Below are positions 16,731 to 26,033 of a stretch of 64,000 nucleotides of DNA, one piece after another; positions within the stretch are counted from its first letter, which is position 1; each line of letters starts with the position of its first letter. The translations under genes were made by a program, and so were the position numbers. The notes beneath the pieces are model-generated. The model ran no database searches. It had not been told where the DNA came from and worked only from the letters and a program-made list of their open reading frames with translations. The stretch covers positions 716,894-780,893 of the forward strand of contig NZ_LIPD01000007.1 in the NCBI RefSeq assembly GCF_001905545.1, in the 5' to 3' direction. The stretch comes from Streptomyces sp. CB02056. Lineage in GTDB: Bacteria; Actinomycetota; Actinomycetes; Streptomycetales; Streptomycetaceae.

Positions 16731-18137
16731 ATGCCCACCGCACGCACCCGCAGGTGGCCGGCCCGGACCGCCGCCGTCCTGGCCGCCACCGCCCTGGCCG
16801 CCGGCGCCGCGCTGCCCGCCGCCGAGGCCAAGCCGCCCAAGGGCGACACCGCCCGGATCAGCGAGACCGCCAAGGGCGAGCAGCTCAACGGCCCCTCGAC
16901 CGCACTCGGACTGAGCGAGGACGGCCGCTCCGCCCTGTTCACCTCCGCCGCGACCAACCTGCTGCCCGGAACAGGCACCCCCAACTCCGACGAGGTCTAC
17001 GTCCGCGACCTGCGCAACGGCCACGTCGAGAAGGTCAGCGTCGCCGACGACGGCTCCCCGCTGAACGCCCCCACCACCGACGCCTCGATCAGCGCCGACA
17101 GCCGGTACGTGGCCTTCAGCACCACCGCCACCAACGTGGTGCCCGGCCAGCCGGCCCACCCCAGCGACGTCTTCGTCCGCGACCGCTGGACCGGGCACAC
17201 CGAACTGGTCACCGCCGCCGCCCTGCCGGGCGCCGAGGACCAGAGCGGCTTCGGATCCACCAGCCCCAGCATCAGCCGGGACGGCCGCTACGTCGCCTAC
17301 GTCTCCAACCGCTCCGACCTCGCCCCGGGCCCCGTGCGGCGCGGCAGGAACAATATCTACGTCACCGACCGCTGGACCCGCACCAGCCGCCTGGTCACCG
17401 TCGGCGCGGACGGCGAGCCCGCCAGCAACTACTCCCTCGATCCGATGATCAGCGCGGACGGCTCCGCCATCGCCTTCACCTCCCGGGCCGGCAACCTGCT
17501 CCCGGAGGTTCCGGCCGCCCCCGCCGGCCCCGGTTCCGACGAGACCGGCTCCGACGCCGGGTCGCCGGGAGTGACCGGCGGGCCCATGCACCACCCCTCC
17601 TACGTCTGGAAGGCCGCCACCGGCACGATCGTCGCCGGCAGCGTGGACGGCACCGGGCAGCTGAGCGGCAGCAGCGACGGCCGAATCAGCCCCGACGGCC
17701 GCTACGCCGTCTACAGCGTCGCCGTCTACGGCACCGGTCTGCCCGGCCACGGCGGCGTCCGGCTGGACGTGTACGTCCACGACCTGGCCACCGGCAAGGT
17801 CACCGAGGTCAGCGCCGGCCTGCCGGGCACCACGGCGAACGGGTCCTCCTCCGGCGCCGTCATGACGGCCGACGACCGCTGGGTCTACTTCGACTCCTCC
17901 GCCGGCAACCTGCTCCCCGACGACGTCAGGAACCAGAGCAGCGTCTACCGCCGCGACCTGTGGACCGGCCGGATCGAACGGGTCAGCCTCACCCGGGACG
18001 GCGCGCCGACCACCTCCCCCTCCTACAGTCCGTCCGTGGACGCCACCGGAGACGCGGTGCTCTTCACCGCCGACGACGGCGACCTGGTCCCGGGGGACAC
18101 CAACGCCGTCACGGACGCCTTCCTCCGCCGCCTGTGA
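16731..18137 (+). CDS. Secreted TolB/PD40-type beta-propeller protein, paralog 2
   Basis: A 468-aa exported propeller closely related to its two neighbours. The ATG at 16,731 is chosen because AGGGGAGGAAG lies just before it and it opens a proper leader (TRRWPARTAAVLAATALAAG, cleavage near AEA). The mature part has the same 'AKPPKGDTARISETAKGEQL' start as paralog 3 and blades such as 'SRDGRYVAYVSNRSDLAPG' and 'ADDRWVYFDSSAGNLLPDD'. It lacks cysteines, catalytic motifs and a surface anchor. A Gly/Asp/Ser-rich insert falls near residues 260-285. Its high identity to paralog 3 at the N-terminus indicates a recent duplication. Function unknown; a binding or scaffold role outside the cell is the simplest guess. 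Confidence 0.8.
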   Translation: MPTARTRRWPARTAAVLAATALAAGAALPAAEAKPPKGDTARISETAKGEQLNGPSTALGLSEDGRSALFTSAATNLLPGTGTPNSDEVYVRDLRNGHVEKVSVADDGSPLNAPTTDASISADSRYVAFSTTATNVVPGQPAHPSDVFVRDRWTGHTELVTAAALPGAEDQSGFGSTSPSISRDGRYVAYVSNRSDLAPGPVRRGRNNIYVTDRWTRTSRLVTVGADGEPASNYSLDPMISADGSAIAFTSRAGNLLPEVPAAPAGPGSDETGSDAGSPGVTGGPMHHPSYVWKAATGTIVAGSVDGTGQLSGSSDGRISPDGRYAVYSVAVYGTGLPGHGGVRLDVYVHDLATGKVTEVSAGLPGTTANGSSSGAVMTADDRWVYFDSSAGNLLPDDVRNQSSVYRRDLWTGRIERVSLTRDGAPTTSPSYSPSVDATGDAVLFTADDGDLVPGDTNAVTDAFLRRL

Positions 18138-18168
18138 CGGCCTGACCGCCACTCATCTCCCTTATGGC

Positions 18169-18240
18169 ATACGACCGGTGGCGTATTTCCGCCCGAGATC
18201 GCCGCCGGTCGTTGACCGATGATCCGTACGACGCTTGGCT
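18169..18240 (+). promoter_or_regulatory. Propeller promoter module 3
   Basis: The palindrome ATACGACCGGTGGCGTAT (18,169-18,186) is followed after 25 nt by TTGACC (18,212-18,217), then 17 nt, then TTGGCT (18,235-18,240). The flanking words GTATTTCC and GAGATCG are also shared with module 1. Confidence 0.65.
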
Positions 18241-18300
18241 CTCCTCAAACCGGGCCGCGGGGGTCGTGGGCCCGGGACCGCCACCAGGGGAGGACGATCC

Positions 18301-19683
18301 ATGACGCACACACCCGCCCGACGCCGGCTCGCCCGCGCCGCCGCCGTGCTGGCCGCCACCGCCGTGGCCGCCGGCGCGGCGCTGCCCGCCGCCGAGGCCA
18401 AGCCGCCCAAGGGCGACACCGCCCGGATCAGCGAGACCGCCAAGGGCGAGCAGCTCAACGGGGACTCCGTCGCGCTCGGGCTGAGCGAGGACGGCCGCTC
18501 CGCGCTCTTCACCTCGACCGCGACCAACCTGCTGCCGGAACCCGGCACCCCGAACTCCGACGAGGTCTACGTCCGCGACCTGCGCAACGGGCACGTCGAG
18601 AAGGTCAGCGTCGCCGACGACGGCTCCCGGCTGAACGCCCCCACCAGCGAGGCCTCGATCAGCGCCGACGGCCGGTACGTGGCCTTCAGCACCAGCGCCA
18701 CCAACGTGGTGCCGGGCCAGGTGGTGCGCAGCAGCGACGTCTTCGTCCGCGACCGCTGGACCGGGCACACCGAGCCGGTCGGCCCGGGCGGCTCCCCCGA
18801 CGGCGCGTTCTCCGCCGAGCCCTCGCTGAGCCGGGACGGCCGCTACATCGCCTACACCTCCAACCGCACCGACCTCGCCCCGGGCTCGAATCCGCGCTAC
18901 TTCAGCGTCCTCGTCACCGACCGCTGGACCGGCACCACCCGGGTGGTCACCACCGGCGCGGACGGTGAGGCCCCCAACAACTCCTCCTACGGTGTGACGA
19001 TCAGCGCGGACGGCTCCACCGTCGGCTTCAGCTCCCGGGCCGGCAACCTGCTCCCGCAGGACCCGGCCGCCACCGAACCGGGCGCCGGCACCGACGGCAC
19101 CGACGCCGGTGCGCCCGGACTGGCCAAGCCCCGCTTCTACCCCTACTTCGTCTGGAAGGCCGACACCGGCAAGGTCTCCGGCGCCAGCGTGGACGACCAG
19201 GGCTACCTGCGCGGCACCAGCATCGGCCCCCGGCTCAGCCCGGACGGCCGCTACGCCCTCTTCGGCCTGCCGGTCCACATCGGCCGGCCCGGCTCCTACC
19301 GCTACCGGATGGACCTGTACGCCCGGGAGCTGGCCACCGGCAAACTGACCTGGCTCAACGCCTTCCTGCCCGGCACCACGACCACCGAGGGCGCCCACTA
19401 CCCCGCCATGACCTTCGACGGCCGCTGGGTCTACTTCGACTCCAGCGCCGACAACCTCGTCCCCGGCGACACCAACGGCGTCAGCGACATCTTCCGCCGC
19501 GACCTGAGGACCGGGGCGATCGAACGGGTCAGCCTCACCCGGGACGGCGGGCAGAGCACCACCGGCTCCACGGCCCCGTTCGTCGACTTCGCCGGCGACA
19601 CGGTGCTCTTCACCGCCGGTGACGGCAACCTGGTGCCGGGCGACAGCAACGGCGCCGCGGACGTCTTCCTGCGCCGCCCGTGA
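18301..19683 (+). CDS. Secreted TolB/PD40-type beta-propeller protein, paralog 3
   Basis: A 460-aa exported propeller. The ATG at 18,301 has AGGGGAGGAC before it; the leader is RRRLARAAAVLAATAVAAGA with cleavage near AEA. The blades repeat 'SADGRYVAFSTSATNVVPG', 'SRDGRYIAYTSNRTDLAPG' and 'FDGRWVYFDSSADNLVPGD', each ending in '..DVFVRDRWTGHTE'-like strands. Long stretches of the first 150 residues match paralog 2. No cysteine, no anchor and no enzyme motif are visible. An insert rich in Gly, Thr and Asp near residue 255 matches the insert position in the other copies. It is likely made under the same control as its siblings through module 3. Confidence 0.8.
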   Translation: MTHTPARRRLARAAAVLAATAVAAGAALPAAEAKPPKGDTARISETAKGEQLNGDSVALGLSEDGRSALFTSTATNLLPEPGTPNSDEVYVRDLRNGHVEKVSVADDGSRLNAPTSEASISADGRYVAFSTSATNVVPGQVVRSSDVFVRDRWTGHTEPVGPGGSPDGAFSAEPSLSRDGRYIAYTSNRTDLAPGSNPRYFSVLVTDRWTGTTRVVTTGADGEAPNNSSYGVTISADGSTVGFSSRAGNLLPQDPAATEPGAGTDGTDAGAPGLAKPRFYPYFVWKADTGKVSGASVDDQGYLRGTSIGPRLSPDGRYALFGLPVHIGRPGSYRYRMDLYARELATGKLTWLNAFLPGTTTTEGAHYPAMTFDGRWVYFDSSADNLVPGDTNGVSDIFRRDLRTGAIERVSLTRDGGQSTTGSTAPFVDFAGDTVLFTAGDGNLVPGDSNGAADVFLRRP

Positions 19684-19703
19684 TGGCCTGATTCCCTTGC
19701 GGC

Positions 19704-19776
19704 ATACGTCTGTTGACGTATTTTCAGCCGAGATCACCCGAGGACGTTGACCCCCCTGCCCTCCCGACGGTTGGCT
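19704..19776 (+). promoter_or_regulatory. Propeller promoter module 4
   Basis: The perfect inverted repeat ATACGTC-TGTT-GACGTAT (19,704-19,721) is followed after 25 nt by TTGACC (19,747-19,752), then 18 nt, then TTGGCT (19,771-19,776). The compensating changes in both palindrome arms compared with module 2 (GCC/GGC to GTC/GAC) argue that the symmetry is under selection. Confidence 0.65.
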
Positions 19777-19835
19777 CGGCGAAAGCCCGCCGTCGGGAGG
19801 GAGCCCGGCCGGGCGATCAGAGGGGGGAAGACCTC

Positions 19836-21452
19836 ATGTCCCGTACCACCCGGACGACCCGCAACCGGTGGCTGGCCGGTGGCGGCGGCATCCTGGCCGC
19901 GGCCGCCGTGCTCGCCGTCACCGCCGCCCCGGCCCAGGCCGCCCCACTGCCGCGCGGCACCACCCAGGTCAGCGTCGGGCCGAACGGCGCGGCGCCCGAC
20001 AACCTGTCGACCACCCAGGGCATCAGCGCCAACGGCCGCTACGCCCTGTTCACCTCCCGGGCCACGAACCTGCTGCCCAACCCCCCGGTGGGCTGGAGCA
20101 ACGCCTATGTGAAGGACCTGCGCACCGGCCGCCTCGAACAGGTCAACCTGTCCGACGCGGGCGGGGCGCTGAGCGGCTCGACCGACCAGGCCGGGATCAG
20201 CGCCGACGGCCGCTACGTCGTCTTCGACAGCGAGGACGAGAACGTGGCGCCCGGCGCGCAGGTCAAGAACCGCACCGAGGTGTACATCAGGGACCGCAGG
20301 ACCGGCCGCACCGAGCTGGTCAGCGACAGCCCCACCAACACCGACGCCGACCAGTACCACGGCTCGTACAACGCGCAGGTCAGCGGCAACGGCCGGTACG
20401 TGGTCTTCGTGTCCTCCCGGAAGGACCTGGACCCGACCGTCGTGGAGCCGGAGCCGGAGCCCGACTCCGGCACCGCCCCCTCGCTCGCCAGGCCCTACAC
20501 CTGGAAGATCAACGTCTACCTCACCGACCGCTGGACCCACACCACCCGGCTGGTCACCCGCGACGTGCACGGCAAGCCGGGCGAGAGCACCTCCTTCCGG
20601 CCGACGATCAGCGCGGACGGCCGCACCATCGGCTTCGGCTCCATCTCCAACCTGCTGCCGGACGAGCAGGCGCCCGGACTCGCCGCCGCGACCACCGCCG
20701 CCGCGGCCGCTCCCGCCGACGTGGACCTCACCCCGAGCGCCGCCGAGGCCGCGCGCCAGAACGTCCCGCAGAACGCGGCGCAGCCGACCCTGGCCCGTCC
20801 GAACGCCGCTCCCTACTACACCTACGACGTACGGTCCGGGAAGATCACGGCGGTGAGCGCGGGCCTCGACGGCCAGATCGGCAGCGCCAGCTTCGAGGCG
20901 ACGATCAGCCCCGACGGACGGCACGCGGTCTACACCCTGGCCGAGCCCGGCGGCTCGACCGGCGGCCACCGCTCCCACACCGTGCTCTACGTCCGGGACC
21001 TCAAGAAGGGCACCGTGACGAAGGTCAGCGGCGGCCTGCCGGGCACCAGTTCGGTCGGCTCCTCCGACCACGGCTCGATCACCGCCGACAACCGCTGGAT
21101 CTACTTCGAGTCCGCCGCCGACAACCTGGTGGCCGGCCCGCAGCACCCCGGCTGGGACGTCTACCGCCAGGACCTGCGCACCGGCCGCACCGAGCGGGTC
21201 TCCACCGCGCCGGACGGCTCGTTCGGCAACGGTTCGTCGCGGGACCCGGTCGTGGCCGCCTCGGGCCGGACCGTGCTGTTCGACTCGACCAGCGGCAACC
21301 TGGTCGCCGGCGCCGACGGCCCGGCGGCGGAGGAGAACACCCAGGTGTTCGCCAAGCCCGCGGGCCGCCACCAGGGCCTCGACGCCGCCCAGGACGACGA
21401 CGGCCAGGGCGACGACCAGGGTGACGGTCAGGGCGAGGGCTGGGACGACTGA
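19836..21452 (+). CDS. Secreted TolB/PD40-type beta-propeller protein, paralog 4 (acidic tail)
   Basis: A 538-aa exported propeller, the most diverged of the four. The ATG at 19,836 follows AGGGGGGAAG; the leader has a basic start (TTRNRWLAGGGG) and a hydrophobic stretch (ILAAAAVLAVTAAPAQA), with cleavage after AQA near residue 30. The blades follow the same scheme ('SADGRYVVFDSEDENVAPG', 'TADNRWIYFESAADNLVAG'). It differs by a longer Ala/Pro insert near residues 285-330 and by a C-terminal tail of about 25 residues rich in Asp, Gln and Gly (DDDGQGDDQGDGQGEGWDD). Such tails can bind cations or cell-wall polymers, but none is established here. Confidence 0.8.
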   Translation: MSRTTRTTRNRWLAGGGGILAAAAVLAVTAAPAQAAPLPRGTTQVSVGPNGAAPDNLSTTQGISANGRYALFTSRATNLLPNPPVGWSNAYVKDLRTGRLEQVNLSDAGGALSGSTDQAGISADGRYVVFDSEDENVAPGAQVKNRTEVYIRDRRTGRTELVSDSPTNTDADQYHGSYNAQVSGNGRYVVFVSSRKDLDPTVVEPEPEPDSGTAPSLARPYTWKINVYLTDRWTHTTRLVTRDVHGKPGESTSFRPTISADGRTIGFGSISNLLPDEQAPGLAAATTAAAAAPADVDLTPSAAEAARQNVPQNAAQPTLARPNAAPYYTYDVRSGKITAVSAGLDGQIGSASFEATISPDGRHAVYTLAEPGGSTGGHRSHTVLYVRDLKKGTVTKVSGGLPGTSSVGSSDHGSITADNRWIYFESAADNLVAGPQHPGWDVYRQDLRTGRTERVSTAPDGSFGNGSSRDPVVAASGRTVLFDSTSGNLVAGADGPAAEENTQVFAKPAGRHQGLDAAQDDDGQGDDQGDGQGEGWDD

Positions 21453-21477
21453 CCGGCCGCCGCCCGAAAACCGCGAC

Positions 21478-21514
21478 GGGGGCGGGACGTCGGCTGGGCC
21501 GGCGTCCCGCCCCC
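21478..21514 (+). terminator. Terminator after propeller paralog 4
   Basis: A 12-bp perfect stem GGGGGCGGGACG / CGTCCCGCCCCC with a 13-nt loop lies 26 nt after the stop at 21,452 and closes the propeller array. Confidence 0.75.
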
Positions 21515-21597
21515 GCAGCGGGAGGGTGGGGCAGGTGGTCTCTGGTCCGTACGGCACGGGGCGGATCGATTCGCCTGCGCCGCACGGCGGTTGGTGA

Positions 21598-21639
21598 GCC
21601 CGTGGGCCGGACCGATTCCGAGCGGTCCGGCCCACGGGC
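21598..21639 (-). terminator. Terminator after kbl
   Basis: A 17-bp perfect stem GCCCGTGGGCCGGACCG / CGGTCCGGCCCACGGGC with an 8-nt loop lies just beyond the minus-strand stop of kbl at 21,654. Confidence 0.8.
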
Positions 21640-21653
21640 GGCCTGGGTGGAGG

Positions 21654-22847
<1,194 letters not shown>

Positions 22848-22922
22848 TGCGGTCTCCTCAATCAGTTCGGCGGGGCGGTTCGGCGGGTTCGGCGGGGGAG
22901 CTTCGGCGGGGCTGAGCCGGGC

Positions 22923-23951
22923 TCAGGCGGTCCAGTCGAGGATGATCTTGCCGCAGTTGCCGCTCGCGGCGTCGTCGAAGGCGGCCTCGAAATCGGTGGC
23001 GGCGTAGCGGCCGGTGATCACCGGGGCGAGGTCCAGGCCGCCCTCCAGCAGCACGGACATCGCGTACCAGGTCTCGAACATCTCCCGGCCGTAGATGCCC
23101 TTGATGGTGATCATCGAGGTGACGATCGAGGCCCAGTCCACCGGGAACTGCTCGGCGGGCAGGCCGAGCATGGCGATCTTCCCGCCGTGGGTCATGTTGG
23201 CGATCATCGACTGCATCGCCTCGGGGCGGCCGGACATCTCCAGGCCGACGTCGAAGCCCTCGCGCAGGCCGAGCTTCTGTTGGCCCTCCTCGATGGTGTG
23301 CTGCGACACGTCCAGCGCCAGCGTCACACCGACCTTGCGGGCCAGGTCGAGGCGGTACGGGGAGACGTCGGTGATCATCACGTTGCGGGCGCCGGCGTGC
23401 TTGGCGACGGCGGCGGCCATGATGCCGATCGGGCCGGCGCCGGTGACCAGCACGTCCTCGCCGACCAGCGGGAAGGACAGCGCGGTGTGCACGGCGTTGC
23501 CGAACGGGTCGAAGATCGCGGCCACGTCCAGGTCGACCGGCACCCGGTGCACCCACACGTTGGAGGCGGGCAGCGCCACGTACTCGGCGAACGCGCCGTC
23601 CCGGTTCACGCCCAGGCCGACAGTGTTGCGGCACAGGTGGCGGCGGCCGGCCTGGCAGTTGCGGCACTTGCCGCAGACCAGGTGGCCCTCGCCGCTGACC
23701 AGGTCGCCGACCGCGATGTCCGTGACGCCGGCACCCAGCTCGGCGACCTCGCCGACGAACTCGTGGCCGAGCACCAGCGGGGTCCTGATGGTCTGCTGCG
23801 CCCAGCCGTCCCACTTGCGGATGTGCAGGTCGGTGCCGCAGATGCCGGTCCGCAGCACCTTGATCAGCACCTCGCCGGGGCCGATCTCGGGCATGGGGAC
23901 GTCCATCAGCCAGAGCCCGGGCTCGGCCTGCTGCTTGACGAGTGCCTTCAC
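22923..23951 (-). CDS. tdh: L-threonine 3-dehydrogenase
   Basis: A 342-aa zinc-dependent medium-chain dehydrogenase that oxidises L-threonine to 2-amino-3-oxobutyrate with NAD+. The catalytic zinc cysteine is Cys38 in GICGTDLHIRKWD, followed by GHEFVGEV; the structural zinc loop is CGKCRNCQAGRRHLC. The NAD-binding glycine motif is VTGAGPIGIMAA, and the threonine-dehydrogenase segment VGLGVNRDGAFAEY is present. The GTG start is followed by the usual MKAL. It is the first gene of a tdh-kbl pair, expected to be co-transcribed from the promoter region that contains the palindrome at 24,044. Confidence 0.96.
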   Translation of the reverse strand: MKALVKQQAEPGLWLMDVPMPEIGPGEVLIKVLRTGICGTDLHIRKWDGWAQQTIRTPLVLGHEFVGEVAELGAGVTDIAVGDLVSGEGHLVCGKCRNCQAGRRHLCRNTVGLGVNRDGAFAEYVALPASNVWVHRVPVDLDVAAIFDPFGNAVHTALSFPLVGEDVLVTGAGPIGIMAAAVAKHAGARNVMITDVSPYRLDLARKVGVTLALDVSQHTIEEGQQKLGLREGFDVGLEMSGRPEAMQSMIANMTHGGKIAMLGLPAEQFPVDWASIVTSMITIKGIYGREMFETWYAMSVLLEGGLDLAPVITGRYAATDFEAAFDDAASGNCGKIILDWTA

Positions 23952-24484
23952 GGCGGCTCCTGACGTGCGGGTGGGACGGCCTGCGGGTACGGGGGCAGGC
24001 CGAGGAGGCCCGGTTCGGCCGCTCCTGGCGGACGCGCTCCGGGCAGGCAGAAATCTGCCTGGTCGGAGGGGGTGCGGTCCATCGAGGAATTCTTAAGGGC
24101 GGCCACAGCTGGGCTGAACGATCGTGCCCGAGCGGTGGTCGGCGGCGGGTGCGCGGGCTGGCGCGGCGTGCCGGTGCTCACCCGTCCGGCCGAGCGCGGG
24201 CCCGGCGCCGCGACCCCGCGCGGCGGCCGGCCGGCCGACCCACCCCGGGCCCGTACTCGACCCTCGGAGTGGACGACCACCGGCCGCCAGCCGGGCGGGG
24301 CACTCGGCTGACGGTGCTCCCGTTCGGTCCAGTCGGCCGCCGACCCGCGCGCGGCGGTACGAGGCGGGTGCTTACGGTGACGACGTTCCCCCACGGCCCC
24401 GTGGAGCAGCGCTCCGGCCCGGCCGAGCCGCGCTCCGGGGCCCTTCGCCACGGGGCCGTCCGCCCCAGAGAGGCGCCTGCGCCG
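23952..24484. other. Long divergent intergenic region between tdh and the serine hydrolase gene
   Basis: No protein-like reading frame was recognised in this 533-bp stretch. It holds the 18-bp palindrome at 24,044 close to tdh, a less GC-rich patch (GAATTCTTAAGG near 24,090) that may be promoter DNA, and then featureless GC-rich sequence up to the hydrolase start. Confidence 0.5.
24044..24061. promoter_or_regulatory. Palindromic candidate operator upstream of tdh-kbl
   Basis: A perfect 8-bp inverted repeat CAGGCAGA-AA-TCTGCCTG lies 93 nt before the tdh start. It is a plausible binding site for a threonine- or glycine-responsive regulator. No regulator gene is adjacent. Confidence 0.45.
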
Positions 24485-25954
24485 ATGACCGACACCCGAC
24501 GGCCGCGACCGTCCGTTCCCCGCTCCGTTCGCGTCCCCCGCTCCGTCCGGGCGGCCTCCGCCGTACGGGTGGCCTCCGCCGCCCTCGCGCTGACCGGCCT
24601 GCTCGCCGTCTCCGCCTGCTCCGGGGAGTCGAAGCCCGCACGGCAGGCCGGTCCGGCGGTGACCGCCGAACCGGCCGCGCTCAGCCCGTCCGCCACGCCG
24701 GGCGGCAGCCCCTCCGGCGGGGTGGTGCCGCTCACCACGGCCGTCACGACCCAGCTGGACGACGCGATCAAGCAGGTGATGGGCCAGGTCGCCATCCCCG
24801 GGGTGATCGTCGACTACGCCACCCCCGACGGCAGTTACCAGCGCGCCTTCGGCGTCGCCGACAAGGACGCGGGGACCCCGATGACCCCCGACCTGTACAT
24901 GCGGATCGGCAGCGTCACCAAGACCTTCACCACCACCGCCGTCCTGCGGCTGGTGGACCAGGGCAAGCTGGGCCTGGACGACCCGGTCTCCAAGTACGTC
25001 CCGAACGTGCCCGGCGGCGACGGCATCACCCTGCGCCAGCTCGGCGACATGCGCAGCGGCCTGTTCAACTACACCCTGGACTCCGACTTCCAGCAGGCCT
25101 TCTTCAACGACCCGAGCCGCCCCTTCACCCCGGACCAGCTGCTCGCGTACGCGTTCAAGCACCCGGCCAACTTCCAGCCGGACGCCCAGTTCGAGTACTC
25201 CAACACCAACCTGATCGTGCTCGGCCTGGTCGTCGAGAAGGTCGGCGGGCAGCCGCTCCAGGACTTCCTGAACCAGCAGGTGTTCACCCCCGCCGGGCTC
25301 ACCAAGACCAGCCTGCCGACCGACGCCGCCTTCCCCGACCCGCACGCCCACGGCTACACCAACCAGACGCTCACCGGCGCGGTCGAGGACGCCACCACCT
25401 GGAACCCCTCCTGGGGCTGGGCGGCCGGCGCCGCCATCTCCACCATCGCCGACTTCCGGACCTGGTCGAAGGTGCTGGCCACCGGCGAGCCGCTGCTCAA
25501 GCCCGCCACCCAGGCAGAGCGGCTGAAGACCAAGGCCACCGGACCGACCCCCGACCTCGGCTACGGCTTCGGGGTGTTCACCACCCACGGGTGGATCGGC
25601 CACAACGGCTCGCTGCCCGGGTACGAGAGCGTGGTGCTCTACCTGCCGCAGGCGCAGGCCAGCCTGTCCATCATGCTCAACACCGACATCCTGCACGACG
25701 GTTCGGAGCCCTCGACGTTCGTGGCGCGGGCGATCACCCAGATCGTCTCGCCGAACAACGTCTACACGCTGCCCACCCCGCCCGCCTCGGGCTCGGCCTC
25801 CGCCTCCGCCTCCGCGTCTGCGTCTCCCACGGCCTCCCCCACCGCTTCGCCCTCGGTTTCCCCCACAGCCTCCCCGACCACCTCCCCCACGGCCTCGCCG
25901 TCCCCGACGGCCTCGCCCACCGCGGGCGCCACCGCCACGCTGCACATCTCCTGA
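24485..25954 (+). CDS. Lipoprotein serine hydrolase (beta-lactamase / D-Ala-D-Ala carboxypeptidase family)
   Basis: A 489-aa class-C beta-lactamase-like serine hydrolase anchored outside the membrane. The leader has a basic region (RSVRVPRSVRAASAVR), a hydrophobic stretch and the lipobox LLAVSAC. The active-site motifs are in order: S143-V-T-K146, Tyr238 in EYSNTN, and HNG (His373) in GHNGSLPGYES. Such enzymes usually trim peptidoglycan stems or hydrolyse esters and D-amino-acid amides. The ATG at 24,485 is used; upstream in-frame starts would add a Pro/Arg-rich stretch before the leader. The last ~55 residues are a low-complexity Ser/Ala/Thr/Pro tail (GSASASASASASPTASPTAS and onward), probably an extended wall-spanning region. 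It is convergent with ligC. Confidence 0.9.
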   Translation: MTDTRRPRPSVPRSVRVPRSVRAASAVRVASAALALTGLLAVSACSGESKPARQAGPAVTAEPAALSPSATPGGSPSGGVVPLTTAVTTQLDDAIKQVMGQVAIPGVIVDYATPDGSYQRAFGVADKDAGTPMTPDLYMRIGSVTKTFTTTAVLRLVDQGKLGLDDPVSKYVPNVPGGDGITLRQLGDMRSGLFNYTLDSDFQQAFFNDPSRPFTPDQLLAYAFKHPANFQPDAQFEYSNTNLIVLGLVVEKVGGQPLQDFLNQQVFTPAGLTKTSLPTDAAFPDPHAHGYTNQTLTGAVEDATTWNPSWGWAAGAAISTIADFRTWSKVLATGEPLLKPATQAERLKTKATGPTPDLGYGFGVFTTHGWIGHNGSLPGYESVVLYLPQAQASLSIMLNTDILHDGSEPSTFVARAITQIVSPNNVYTLPTPPASGSASASASASASPTASPTASPSVSPTASPTTSPTASPSPTASPTAGATATLHIS

Positions 25955-25975
25955 CCCACCCGCTCCGACCGTACG

Positions 25976-26009
25976 GGAGGCCCGACCCGGCTCACCGGGT
26001 CGGGCCTCC
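25976..26009. terminator. Bidirectional terminator between the serine hydrolase and ligC
   Basis: A 15-bp perfect stem GGAGGCCCGACCCGG / CCGGGTCGGGCCTCC with a CTCA loop lies between convergent stops at 25,954 and 26,034. Confidence 0.85.
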
Positions 26010-26033
26010 GTCACGTCCTCGGCCTCCCGGTCC

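Noticed and set aside
23952..24484. A glycine riboswitch upstream of the threonine/glycine genes
   Set aside because: No glycine aptamer pattern was seen and the genes are catabolic; a protein-bound palindrome explains the conserved-looking part.
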